Of a stretch of 40,544 nucleotides of DNA, positions 8,927 to 18,427 are shown piece after piece. Under the pieces are notes generated by a model. It ran no database searches and had not been told where the DNA came from. It was given only the letters and a program-made list of their open reading frames with translations. The DNA is from Bacteroidota bacterium. Lineage in GTDB: Bacteria > Bacteroidota > Bacteroidia > Chitinophagales > Chitinophagaceae. Position 1 is the stretch's first letter. The number at the start of each line of letters is the position of its first letter. The position numbers and the translations under genes were made by a program. The stretch lies in assembly GCA_030706685.1 (NCBI GenBank), contig JAUZOA010000045.1, positions 1-40,544 of the forward strand, written 5' to 3'.

Positions 8927-11900
8927 ATGGCACAGAAGTTTTTCTATTCAAGTCGTATGAAACAAGTTTTTTTATTGTTTCTGTCACTTGCGTCATTTGG
9001 TTTTTCGTTTGCTCAAACCTCGATATTCCCATCAACATCTGTTCCGGCTATTGTTGCCGATAATGACGGGACGCCGATCGAACTGGGGCTTAAATTCCGT
9101 GTTACCACCGCAGGTTATATAACGGGCATTCGTTTTTATAAGGGCGCCGCCAACACAGGTACCCATATCGGTCATTTATGGAGCAGCACGGGTACCAAGC
9201 TGGGTGAAGCGACTTTTACCGGTGAAACAGCATCGGGCTGGCAACAAGTCTTATTTGCCACCCCGGTGGCTGTAGCCATTAATACAACTTATGTCGCCTC
9301 TTATTTCAGCAGCGCGGGCTATTATGCAGACAATACCCGCTATTTTACCACTGCTACGGTAAATGGCCCCCTTCGTGCGCTGGCAGACGGTGAGGATGGA
9401 GTCAATGGCGTATATATCTATACAACGGCATCTGCTTTTCCTGTTAATAGCTACCAGTCAAGTAATTACTGGGTAGATATTGTTTATGCTACCACGATTG
9501 GCCCTGATGTAACGCCACCGACGGTAACATCTGTGTCGCCGGTCAATAACGCTACAGGAGTAGCTGTCAGTAGTCCTGTTTCAGCCATTTTCAGTGAAGC
9601 GCTTACTGCTTCCACTGTAACTAATTCAACTTTTCAATTAAAAGATGCGGCTAATAATATTATTGCAGCAACTGTTACTTATAATGCCACTACTAATACA
9701 GCTACATTGACTCCATCGGCGGCCTTATCAAGCTCAACGGTCTATACTGCAACGATTACCGGGGGCACTTCGGGTGTGAAAGATCTTGCGGGCAATGCGC
9801 TGGCAAGCAACTTTACCTGGTCATTCACTACTGCTGATATTATTCCTCCAACAGTGTCGTCTGTTACGCCGCTCAATGGTGCAACCGGCGTGAGTGTCAG
9901 CACTGCCGTTTCCGCGATCTTCAGTGAAGCCATGACTGCTTCTACTATAAGCGGGACAACTTTTCAATTACGTAACGCTTCCAATACATTGATCACGGCT
10001 ACTGTTACTTATAATGCCACAACTAATACAGCTACATTGACTCCATCGGCAGCCTTGTCCAGTTCAACGGTTTATACGGCAACGATCACGGGAGGCGCTT
10101 CGGGTGTGAAAGATCTTGCGGGCAATGCGCTGGCAAGCAACTTTACCTGGTCATTCACTACGGCTGATATTATTCCCCCAACAGTATCATCCGTTTCACC
10201 TGTAAATGGCACTACCAACGTAAGCCCCACTACTGCTGTTTCAGCCATCTTCAGCGAAGCGATGACTGCATCCACGATAAGCGGCACTACATTCCAGTTG
10301 AAGGATGCATCTAATACATTAATTACAGCTACCGTTACCTATAACGCAGCTACCAATACAGCTACATTGACTCCATCGGCGTCGCTGGCCGGTTCAACTG
10401 TATACACTGCAACGATCACAGGAGGCGCATCGGGTGTAAAAGACCTTGCAGGCAATGCGTTGGTAAATAATTTTGTTTGGTCGTTTACTACGGGAGTTGT
10501 TGATCTTACACCTCCAACTGTTTCATCTGTTTCACCGGCGAATGGTGCAACAGGAGTAAGTCTCAGTACTACTGTTTCAGCGATCTTCAGTGAAGACATG
10601 ACCGCTTCTTCTATAAGCGGCACAACATTCCAATTGCGGGATGCTTCTAACACATTAATCACTGCTACTGTTACCTATAATGCTACCAGCAGGACAGCTA
10701 CGTTGACCCCATCGGCTGCGCTGGCAGGTTCAACGGTGTATACGGCAACGATCACAGGAGGCGCATCAGGCGTCAAAGATCTTGCAGGCAATGCATTGGT
10801 CAATAATTTTGTTTGGTCATTTACAACATTAACCCCGGATGTTACGCCTCCAACGGTATCATCTGTTACACCGGTTAGCGGCGCTACCGGCGTAAGTCTC
10901 AGCACTACTGTAACGGCCATCTTCAGTGAAGCGATAACCGCGTCTACGATAAGCGGTACTACTTTCCAATTGCGTAACGCAGCGAATACATTGATCACCG
11001 CCACAGTTACTTATAACGCGGCTACTAATACCGCCACTTTAACGCCATCGGCAGCATTGGTCAACTCAACTGTATATACGGCAACGATCACAGGAGGGGC
11101 ATCAGGCGTCAAAGACCTTGCAGGCAATGCAATGGTCAATAATTTTGTCTGGTCATTTACTACGCTTGCCGATGTGATACCTCCGACGGTTACATCTGTT
11201 TCCCCGCTGAGCGGGGCTACTGGCGTAAGTGTCAGTACGGCTGTTTCAGCGATTTTCAGCGAAGCGATGACTGCCTCTACCATAAGTGGAACAACATTCC
11301 AGTTGAAAAACGCATCCAATACATTAATAACAGCTACCGTTACTTATAACGCTGCTACCAATACAGCCACATTGACCCCATCGGCCGCGTTGGTCAATTC
11401 AACTGTATACACTGCAACCATTACAGGAGGCGCTTCAGGTGTGAAGGATGCGGCAGGTAATGCATTGGTCAATAATTTTACCTGGTCATTTACTACCGTC
11501 AGCGCCTCAGCGCCTACGTCTACCATATTCAAACTGACGGATGCCCCGACTACACCGCTCGATAATGATGGAGCCCCGATTGAGCTTGGCGTAAAATTCC
11601 GGACAACCCAGGCCGGGTTTATAACAGGTATTCGTTTTTATAAAGGAGCAGGTAATACCGGTACACATATAGGACATTTATGGAGCAGTACCGGAACAAA
11701 ACTTGGCGAAGCTACCTTTACGGGTGAAAGCGCTTCCGGCTGGCAGCAGGTATTATTCACTACACCTGTTCCTATTACAACCGGTGTTACTTATGTGGCT
11801 TCTTACTTTAGCCCCAATGGATATTATGGGTACACCAATCCTTATTTTACAACGGCGGTTACGAATGGCCCTTTGACTGCTTTGGCCAATGGACAAGACG

Positions 11901-14455
11901 GAGGTAATGGTGTGTATAGTTATTCAGCCACACCGGCATTCCCGGTCAGTACTTTCCAGACAAGCAACTATTGGGCTGATGTTGTATTTACCACCAGCGC
12001 AGGCCCCGATACAATTCCACCTACCGTGCTATCTGTTACACCGGCAAATGGGGCTACAGGCGTTAGCGCCACAAGTTCTCTTATCGGCGTATTCAGTGAA
12101 CCGGTGGATGCTACGACCATAAACAGTTCAACAGTGGAAGTGCGTGATGCGTCCAATACGCTGGTGCCGGCTACGATTACTTATACAGCCGCCACCAATA
12201 CGGCCACCTTAACGCCAACTTCTACGCTTGCTTATAAAGCTATATATACCGCAAAAATTAAAGGAGGAGCAGCCGGCGTTAAAGATGTAGCGGGTAATGC
12301 ATTGGTCGCTGATTATACCTGGACATTCACTACTTCCGATCCTCCGCCGACAGAAGGACCGGGCGGACCGATATTGGTTGTCAGTACTTCCACCAATCCA
12401 TTCAGCCGTTACCCGGTTGAAATACTCAGGGCGGAAGGATTAAATGAATTTGCTGCGGCGGATATTTCCACGGTAACCGCAACGATGCTGAATAATTATG
12501 ATGTAGTGGTATTGGGAGAAGTAACGGTTACGGCCGCGCAGGTAACCATGCTGACCAACTGGGTCAATGCAGGAGGTACGTTGATTGCCTTTAAACCCAG
12601 TTCCTTATTAGCTCCTTTATGCGGGTTATCAGCTGCAGGGGGAACACTGGCCGATAAATATTTATTGGTGAATACGGCTTCTGGCCCTGGTGTGGGTATC
12701 GTTAATCAAACCATTCAATTTCATGGTACGGCCAACCTGCATACATTAAATGGGGCCACGAGTCTTGCAACACTTTATTCCAGTGCAACAACCGCTACGA
12801 CTAATCCGGCTGTGACAACGATCAACGCAGGAACAGGTAAAGTCATTGCCTTTACTTATGACCTTGCTAAATCTATCGTATATACAAGGCAGGGCAATCC
12901 TGCGCAGGCTGCAACAGAGACAGACGGGCAAACACCGATCAGGCCGGACGATCTCTTTTACCCAAGTTATGTGGACCTGAATAAAGTGGCCATTCCCCAG
13001 GCAGATGAACAACAGCGCCTGTTGGCCAATATTATTATTCAATCCAATCTTAACAGGAAGCCGCTTCCAAGATTCTGGTACATGCCCAATGGATATAAAG
13101 CTGCTGTTGTTTATGCCCTCGATGACCATGGTACATCATCCGGGACACCCGATATATTTGATAAAATGATCGCCAACAGTCCTGCAGGCTGCTCTCTTAG
13201 TAATTGGGAATGTTATCGCGCAACATCCTGGTTCTATGTGGGCATACCTCTTACCAATAGCCAGGCGGTGGCATATAATTCACAAGGATTTGAAATGGGG
13301 GTCCATGTTCAAAATGGTTGTGGTAATTTCAGTTCATTTGCGGACCTGGATGCCAATTATGTTAATCAATTACAGCAGTTCCAGGCGACCTACCCGGGAA
13401 TACCGCAGCAAACGACACACCGCTTCCATTGTTTGGTATGGAGTGATTGGCTGACACAGGCAAAAGTTGAATTGTCGCACGGGATGCGCTTAAGCCTCGA
13501 CTATTATTATTGGCCGCCGACATGGGTCAATGGACGACCGGGTATGTTTACGGGATCCGGTATGCCAATGCGTTTCGCTGATACGAATGGGGATATGATT
13601 GATATTTACCAGGGAGTATCGCAACTCGTCAATGAAAATGGGATTGATTATGCTGTTGATGTAAATACTGTACTGGATAACGCTCTTGGAGCACAGGGAT
13701 ACTATGGCTTCTTTGGAACGCATGATGACTACCGGGATGTAACATTCTCCAATACGGTAATCGCTTCCGCGAAAACCCGTAATGTTCCTATTATTTCCGT
13801 CAAACAGGCTTTGACCTGGCTGGATGCACGTAATAGTTCTTCCTTTGGCAATATGACCTGGAGTAATAACCAGCTTACTTTCTCAGTTACGGCAAACAGC
13901 AACGCGAATAAAATACAGGCTATGTTGCCGTTTAATGCCGGAACCGGCCAGTTAATTTCAATTACGCTCAATGGAAGTTCAGTAGCTTTTACTACGCAAA
14001 CGATCAAAGGAATGCAATATGCGTTCTTCTCACCGCTTACCGGGACGAATACTTATGTCGCCACTTATGGTGTAGTGGGTGGAAGAGTTGCCTCGCAACC
14101 CGTTGTAATTGCTCAACCGCAACAGACATCTTCACCGGCAACTGCCCAAACATTACCGGACGCTGGTAAAACAACAGCTCAGAAAGCACAGGAAGAAACC
14201 TCCCGGGTGAAATTGGATGTCAGTGTGATCCCGAATCCCGCTTCTTCTTACTTTAACCTGGTTATTGTTACTACTGAAATGAACCCTGTGACGGTAAGAG
14301 TAACAGATATGTTTGGCAGAGTGATAGAAACTCACGAAAAGATTACCACTTCCGGTATTTTACGGTTAGGCTATACCTGGGCCGCAGGAAATTATTTTGC
14401 GGAAGTGATAGAAGGCGATCAGAGAAAAGTTGTGAAGATGATTAAGGTAAATTAG
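8927..14455 (+). CDS. Secreted DUF4082/Ig-repeat protein with amidotransferase-like and deacetylase-like module, T9SS tail
   Basis: I chose the ATG at 8927 over an in-frame TTG at 8897 because it gives MAQKFFYS plus a hydrophobic signal sequence ending FAQ, matching the MAKKFLYS start of the next gene; length 1842 residues. Order: DUF4082-like (33-188); six SbsA-type Ig-like repeats (about 193-858); second DUF4082-like (863-1023); seventh Ig-like (1028-1137); a class I amidotransferase/ThuA-like fold (about 1145-1365; EILRAEGLNEF, NNYDVVVLGE, WVNAGGTLIAFKPS); then about 1378-1635 resembling a divergent CE4 polysaccharide deacetylase, with YALDDHG, GFEMGVHV and THRFHCLVWSDW as candidate metal sites; then the T9SS sorting domain (about 1763-1842). 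Export to the cell surface is well supported. Carbohydrate binding or de-acylation is inference, because the canonical CE4 HxxxH motif is not evident. Confidence 0.85.
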   Translation: MAQKFFYSSRMKQVFLLFLSLASFGFSFAQTSIFPSTSVPAIVADNDGTPIELGLKFRVTTAGYITGIRFYKGAANTGTHIGHLWSSTGTKLGEATFTGETASGWQQVLFATPVAVAINTTYVASYFSSAGYYADNTRYFTTATVNGPLRALADGEDGVNGVYIYTTASAFPVNSYQSSNYWVDIVYATTIGPDVTPPTVTSVSPVNNATGVAVSSPVSAIFSEALTASTVTNSTFQLKDAANNIIAATVTYNATTNTATLTPSAALSSSTVYTATITGGTSGVKDLAGNALASNFTWSFTTADIIPPTVSSVTPLNGATGVSVSTAVSAIFSEAMTASTISGTTFQLRNASNTLITATVTYNATTNTATLTPSAALSSSTVYTATITGGASGVKDLAGNALASNFTWSFTTADIIPPTVSSVSPVNGTTNVSPTTAVSAIFSEAMTASTISGTTFQLKDASNTLITATVTYNAATNTATLTPSASLAGSTVYTATITGGASGVKDLAGNALVNNFVWSFTTGVVDLTPPTVSSVSPANGATGVSLSTTVSAIFSEDMTASSISGTTFQLRDASNTLITATVTYNATSRTATLTPSAALAGSTVYTATITGGASGVKDLAGNALVNNFVWSFTTLTPDVTPPTVSSVTPVSGATGVSLSTTVTAIFSEAITASTISGTTFQLRNAANTLITATVTYNAATNTATLTPSAALVNSTVYTATITGGASGVKDLAGNAMVNNFVWSFTTLADVIPPTVTSVSPLSGATGVSVSTAVSAIFSEAMTASTISGTTFQLKNASNTLITATVTYNAATNTATLTPSAALVNSTVYTATITGGASGVKDAAGNALVNNFTWSFTTVSASAPTSTIFKLTDAPTTPLDNDGAPIELGVKFRTTQAGFITGIRFYKGAGNTGTHIGHLWSSTGTKLGEATFTGESASGWQQVLFTTPVPITTGVTYVASYFSPNGYYGYTNPYFTTAVTNGPLTALANGQDGGNGVYSYSATPAFPVSTFQTSNYWADVVFTTSAGPDTIPPTVLSVTPANGATGVSATSSLIGVFSEPVDATTINSSTVEVRDASNTLVPATITYTAATNTATLTPTSTLAYKAIYTAKIKGGAAGVKDVAGNALVADYTWTFTTSDPPPTEGPGGPILVVSTSTNPFSRYPVEILRAEGLNEFAAADISTVTATMLNNYDVVVLGEVTVTAAQVTMLTNWVNAGGTLIAFKPSSLLAPLCGLSAAGGTLADKYLLVNTASGPGVGIVNQTIQFHGTANLHTLNGATSLATLYSSATTATTNPAVTTINAGTGKVIAFTYDLAKSIVYTRQGNPAQAATETDGQTPIRPDDLFYPSYVDLNKVAIPQADEQQRLLANIIIQSNLNRKPLPRFWYMPNGYKAAVVYALDDHGTSSGTPDIFDKMIANSPAGCSLSNWECYRATSWFYVGIPLTNSQAVAYNSQGFEMGVHVQNGCGNFSSFADLDANYVNQLQQFQATYPGIPQQTTHRFHCLVWSDWLTQAKVELSHGMRLSLDYYYWPPTWVNGRPGMFTGSGMPMRFADTNGDMIDIYQGVSQLVNENGIDYAVDVNTVLDNALGAQGYYGFFGTHDDYRDVTFSNTVIASAKTRNVPIISVKQALTWLDARNSSSFGNMTWSNNQLTFSVTANSNANKIQAMLPFNAGTGQLISITLNGSSVAFTTQTIKGMQYAFFSPLTGTNTYVATYGVVGGRVASQPVVIAQPQQTSSPATAQTLPDAGKTTAQKAQEETSRVKLDVSVIPNPASSYFNLVIVTTEMNPVTVRVTDMFGRVIETHEKITTSGILRLGYTWAAGNYFAEVIEGDQRKVVKMIKVN
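9504..11500 (+). repeat. Six tandem SbsA-type Ig-like coding repeats
   Basis: Units recur about every 330 bp. The stretch 9781-9834 is repeated almost base for base at 10111-10164 and closely matches about 6775-6828 in the preceding gene, which suggests recent duplication or gene conversion. The CCCCGC-TGA-GCGGGG hairpin found twice in the preceding gene is also present at 11202-11216. Confidence 0.85.
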
Positions 14456-14477
14456 ATACAATTCACGGGGTTAGTAT

Positions 14478-14506
14478 AAAAAAGCTCCCGCCCGGGGGCT
14501 TTTTTA
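14478..14506 (+). terminator. Rho-independent terminator
   Basis: AAAAAAGC, one bulged T, then CCCG pairs with the following GGGGGCTTTTTT around a short C-rich loop, 23 bases after the stop codon. The T run completes a standard intrinsic terminator. Confidence 0.8.
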
Positions 14507-14881
14507 TTTAAAAAATTTCGCCGAATTGATATAGATCAAACAATGGAGGACTGTAAAAATCATTTAAATAAAGCGGGAGCAGCCGGTGAGCAGTTTGGTT
14601 TTTTTGTTCCCAATCAGGGCCCTTCGCCGGCCTTTTTTTGAAAATATAATTAGGATAGCGTTGTCCGCAAATAAATTTTACCTAACTTCCCCTAATATCG
14701 GGCGAAAGCCTTTTTTTTAATATCCTCTGCTGAGATTCCTGTTTTTTAATATCCTTCTAAAGCACTTCATTTCCAGGTTGCCTTAAACGGGCATTGATTA
14801 TTTTTTGCTATCCATTCCAATGAACTACTTCCGGCGTCCCGGCATCCTATTTTTTTTTATATTAAAACCCCTGAATTCTTT
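14507..14881 (+). other. Intergenic region upstream of the third DUF4082 gene
   Basis: About 375 bp without a supported ORF. CGCCGGCC followed by seven T residues near 14628-14640 may be a second, weaker stop, but the pairing partner (CCGGTGA near 14584) is distant. TAATATCGGGCGAAAG near 14692 and two TAATATCC motifs follow. No clear promoter was seen. Confidence 0.4.
14718..14764 (+). promoter_or_regulatory. Shared upstream motif, two copies (gene 4)
   Basis: TAATATCCTCT at 14718 and TAATATCCTTCTAAAGCAC at 14747 lie 29 bp apart, repeating the two-copy arrangement upstream of the gene at 2905. The second copy is 135 bp before the start codon, further away than in the other two genes. Confidence 0.5.
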
Positions 14882-17800
14882 ATGGCAAAGAAATTCTTGT
14901 ATTCCGGCCAACTGAAGATAGCCTTATTTGTATTGATCTTATCGGCGTTTTTTACTTCGCCATTTTCTCCAAAAACCATTTTTTCTTCAACAAGTGTTCC
15001 CTCTATTCCCTTGTATGATGCCGGGATGCCGATTGAAGCAGGTGTTAAGTTCCGGGTGACGCAGGCAGGTTATATCACCGGTATTCGTTTTTATAAAGGA
15101 GCAGGTAATAGAGGAACTCATATTGGCCATTTATGGGGCAAGGACGGCACAAAGCTGGCGGAAGCAACTTTTACCGGTGAAACAGCCTCAGGATGGCAAC
15201 AGGTATCTTTTGCTGCACCAGTTGCTGTTGTTGCAGGCACTACTTATGTCGCTTCTTACTTCAGCAGCTCAGGTAATATTGCACTCAGTTATCACTATTT
15301 TACTTCGGCTGTTGCGAATGGCCCTATCCGGGCATTAGCGGATGGGGAAGAGGGAGGCAATGGCGTATACACTACTGCCGCGGCAACACCAGCTTTTCCA
15401 ACCAGTACGATCCCATCGGCTAATTTCTGGGTAGATGTTGTATTCAGAGCGGGTTCAGATGGAAGCGGCGATCTTACAGCTCCAACTATTGTATCTGTTT
15501 CGGCGGTAAACGGGGCGTCGAATGTAAATATCAATACGGCTCCATCAGCTAATTTTAATAAAGCAATGAATGCTTCCACTATCAACAACTCAACAATTGA
15601 ATTGCGAAATGCATCCAATAATGCAGTCATTGCTTCCACCATTACTTATAACACTGTCATCCATACTGCAACAGTAATGCCTTTGACGGCATTGGCTAAT
15701 TCAACCCAATACACTATCCGGGTCAAAGGTGGCTCATCCGGCGTCAAAGATGTGGCAGGGCTGGCTATGATAAAAGATTATGACTGGACATTTACCACGG
15801 CAGATCCGCCATTACTATCCCCGGCTGAAGGGCCCGGCGGCCCGATATTAGTGATCAGTACAAGCTCCAATCCGTTCAGTCGTTATACAACCGAAATATT
15901 GAGGGCAGAAGGATTGAATGAATTTGCTGCTGCCGATATTTCGGCTGTCACTGCAGCGGTATTGAATAACTATGACGTAGTGATATTGGGAGAAATGACA
16001 ATGACGGCAGGACAGGTTGCCCTGCTTACCAACTGGGTCAACGCCGGCGGTACATTGATTGCCTTTAAACCATCCTCATTATTGACACCGTTACTGGGAA
16101 TAGCCAACACCGGCGATGCGTTAAATGATAAATATTTATTGGTGAATACTTCAACAGAGGCTGGGGCCGGTATCGTCAACCAGACCATTCAATTCCATGG
16201 CTCAGCCAACCTGTACACATTGAAGGGGGCTACAAGTATTGCTTCACTTTACTCGGATGCCAATACCGCTACCAATTTTCCCGCCGTGACATCCCGGAAT
16301 GTTGGTACAAATGGCGGCAGGGCTGTTGCTTTTACGTATGATCTTGCAAAGTCAATAATCTATACAAGACAGGGGAACCCTGCATGGACGGGTCATAAAA
16401 GAGACCGGCAAAAAGATCCGATCCGTCCGGATGATCAATTCTTTCCTGATTGGATAGATTTTAATAAAATAGCCATTCCCCAGGCTGATGAGCAACAGAG
16501 ATTGTTGGCTAATATCATTTTGCAAAGCAATCTTCATCGCAAACCATTGCCAAGATTCTGGTACCTGCCAAGGGATCTGAAAGCAGTTATTGTGATGACC
16601 GGCGATGATCATAATAATAACGGAACAGAGGGTCGTTTCAACCACTACAAGACACTGGGACCTAATACAGCGCAAGATGTGACAGACTGGAGAGCTATAA
16701 GAGGTACCTCTTATATGTATCCCGGTACACCTATAACCAACGAGCAGGCAATGGCTTTTGAATCGGAAGGTTTTGAAATAGCCCTGCATCCAACCACGGG
16801 CTGTGTTGATTATACAGCGACATCATTGCGAAATGATTTTACTATACAACTTGGACAATTCACTTCCCGTTACCCGGGTCTTTCACATTCAGTTACCAGC
16901 AGGACCCATTGTTTAGCCTGGAGTGATTGGTCGTCCACACCCAAAATCGAATGGCAAAAAGGTATCCGCCTGGATCTGACCTATTATTACTGGCCGGAAG
17001 CCTGGATGCAGAATCATCCCGGTATGTTTACCGGTTCGGGAATGCCGATGCGATACGCCGACACGGATGGTTCGCTTATTGATGTTTACCAGGCGGCGAC
17101 GCAAATGACGGATGAAACAAATATGGATTATACATCTTTTTGTAATTCCCTGTTGGATAAAGCGCTTGGAGCTGAAGGGTATTACGGAGTTTTCACCGCC
17201 AATATGCATAATGATTTCAATCCAAGCCCCGGTTCTGATGCGATCATAGCAGCCGCGAAGGCAAGGCGGGTACCGGTAATATCAGCCAAACAATTGCTGA
17301 ACTGGCTGGAAGGAAGAAACAATTCTTCCTTCGGTCATATAATATGGAGCAATAATCATCTTAGTTTTACTGTGACAGCACGAACTGATGCCCCGAACCT
17401 GAAAGCCATGTTGCCGCTTTATTCCCAGGGAGGGCGCCTGGTATCCATTCAGCGGGATGACAACCCGGTTACCTTCACCACGCAAACGATCAAAGGGTTG
17501 CAGTATGCTTTCTTTGCGCCTGTAACAGGAACCAACACCTATATTGCAATCTACAGTAACAATGATGGAACTGTAACTCCCAGGTCAAAAGAAACAACGA
17601 CAGGAATAGTCAAAACAAGCGCAGGAGCGGGTTCAGGAAAAACTTTGCCGGTTTCAAAATTATTTGTCAATGTGATGCCCAATCCTGGTATTAATTATTT
17701 CAACCTGGTCATCAAAAGCAACGATGCGAACCCCGTGACGGTAATTGTAAAGGATCTGTTTGGACGGGTAATGGAAAAACATGAAAGGGTAAGCTCTGCA

Positions 17801-17902
17801 GGGATCCTGAGAGTGGGTGAGACCTGGACAGCAGGAACTTATTTTGCAGAAATAATCCAGGGCGATCAGAAAAAAGTGCTGAAACTTATTAAAGCGAATT
17901 AG
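14882..17902 (+). CDS. Secreted DUF4082 protein with amidotransferase-like and deacetylase-like module, T9SS tail
   Basis: This 1006-residue protein is a compact paralogue of the preceding gene: signal sequence (about 1-29), one DUF4082-like module (about 30-190), one SbsA-type Ig-like module (200-307), amidotransferase/ThuA-like fold (about 316-540; EILRAEGLNEF, NNYDVVILGE), deacetylase-like domain (about 559-810) and T9SS sorting domain (about 927-1006). The putative catalytic sites read VMTGDDHNNNG, GFEIALHPTTGC and SRTHCLAWSDW, so the acidic pair and two histidines seen in the paralogue are kept. It lacks the long Ig-like stalk, so the two proteins may put the same activity at different distances from the cell. 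The substrate is unknown. It ends with a strong terminator and is probably monocistronic. Confidence 0.85.
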   Translation: MAKKFLYSGQLKIALFVLILSAFFTSPFSPKTIFSSTSVPSIPLYDAGMPIEAGVKFRVTQAGYITGIRFYKGAGNRGTHIGHLWGKDGTKLAEATFTGETASGWQQVSFAAPVAVVAGTTYVASYFSSSGNIALSYHYFTSAVANGPIRALADGEEGGNGVYTTAAATPAFPTSTIPSANFWVDVVFRAGSDGSGDLTAPTIVSVSAVNGASNVNINTAPSANFNKAMNASTINNSTIELRNASNNAVIASTITYNTVIHTATVMPLTALANSTQYTIRVKGGSSGVKDVAGLAMIKDYDWTFTTADPPLLSPAEGPGGPILVISTSSNPFSRYTTEILRAEGLNEFAAADISAVTAAVLNNYDVVILGEMTMTAGQVALLTNWVNAGGTLIAFKPSSLLTPLLGIANTGDALNDKYLLVNTSTEAGAGIVNQTIQFHGSANLYTLKGATSIASLYSDANTATNFPAVTSRNVGTNGGRAVAFTYDLAKSIIYTRQGNPAWTGHKRDRQKDPIRPDDQFFPDWIDFNKIAIPQADEQQRLLANIILQSNLHRKPLPRFWYLPRDLKAVIVMTGDDHNNNGTEGRFNHYKTLGPNTAQDVTDWRAIRGTSYMYPGTPITNEQAMAFESEGFEIALHPTTGCVDYTATSLRNDFTIQLGQFTSRYPGLSHSVTSRTHCLAWSDWSSTPKIEWQKGIRLDLTYYYWPEAWMQNHPGMFTGSGMPMRYADTDGSLIDVYQAATQMTDETNMDYTSFCNSLLDKALGAEGYYGVFTANMHNDFNPSPGSDAIIAAAKARRVPVISAKQLLNWLEGRNNSSFGHIIWSNNHLSFTVTARTDAPNLKAMLPLYSQGGRLVSIQRDDNPVTFTTQTIKGLQYAFFAPVTGTNTYIAIYSNNDGTVTPRSKETTTGIVKTSAGAGSGKTLPVSKLFVNVMPNPGINYFNLVIKSNDANPVTVIVKDLFGRVMEKHERVSSAGILRVGETWTAGTYFAEIIQGDQKKVLKLIKAN

Positions 17903-17926
17903 AGACCAGCGGTTTTCCGTTTAGTG

Positions 17927-17955
17927 AAGAAGCCTTCCGGAGGCTTCTTTTATTT
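17927..17955 (+). terminator. Rho-independent terminator
   Basis: AAGAAGCCT (17927-17935) and AGGCTTCTT (17941-17949) form a perfect nine-base-pair stem with a five-base loop, followed by a T-rich tail. On the other strand no T tail follows, so it mainly serves the + strand gene. Confidence 0.85.
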
Positions 17956-17974
17956 ATTATGGACACGATCCTTG

Positions 17975-18376
17975 TCACAATTGTTGTATTACCTGCATGA
18001 TGTCATTTCTTCCCCAGTGATCAACATATTTCCCGTCTTTTAGCCTGACAATATCTATTACGTTCATGGTTACACTCTTTCCTGTAGCGGCATGTCCCAT
18101 GATTTCACCTGAGTGAACCGCATGGATTGTTTTACGGGTGGCTACCAGATCATTCTCCGCGATTTGTTCATGAATTTCTATATGCAAACCGGAAAACCCT
18201 TTATGAATCATATCCACGAATTGAATTAACCCGCTTACATCTTTCGGAAAATTGCCGGCGGCTGTATGGTTGGTGAAAGAATCGGCAACAATTTCTTTCA
18301 GCACTTCCTTATTCCCGGTTTCCAAAAACTCCCGGTTGAAACGAATCACTACTTTTTTGTTGTCTTCTGTTGTCAT
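17975..18376 (-). CDS. SnoaL-like ester cyclase family protein
   Basis: The ATG at 18376 gives 133 residues starting MTTEDNKK; an in-frame TTG at 18421 would add 15 residues and run to within six bases of the upstream gene, and is less likely. The sequence has the SnoaL/NTF2-like look of one small alpha+beta barrel (NHTAAGNFPKDVSGLIQF, IHEQIAENDLVATRKTIHA, IVRLKDGKYVDHWGRND). Proteins of this family include polyketide cyclases and many uncharacterised small enzymes; substrate cannot be read from sequence. It is the last gene of the - strand catabolic operon, about 50 bases after the fused hydrolase-dehydrogenase, and may be co-transcribed with it, though its link to that pathway is unclear. 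Confidence 0.75.
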   Translation of the reverse strand: MTTEDNKKVVIRFNREFLETGNKEVLKEIVADSFTNHTAAGNFPKDVSGLIQFVDMIHKGFSGLHIEIHEQIAENDLVATRKTIHAVHSGEIMGHAATGKSVTMNVIDIVRLKDGKYVDHWGRNDIMQVIQQL

Positions 18377-18427
18377 ATTTATCAGGTAAAAAATATTATT
18401 GAATTTCAGCACAGGGATCAAAACTGG

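Noticed and set aside
6435-11532. Series of - strand ORFs of 60-110 codons opposite the Ig-like repeats
   Set aside because: They recur in the same relative position in each repeat and have biased, low-complexity composition; they are antisense shadows of the + strand genes.
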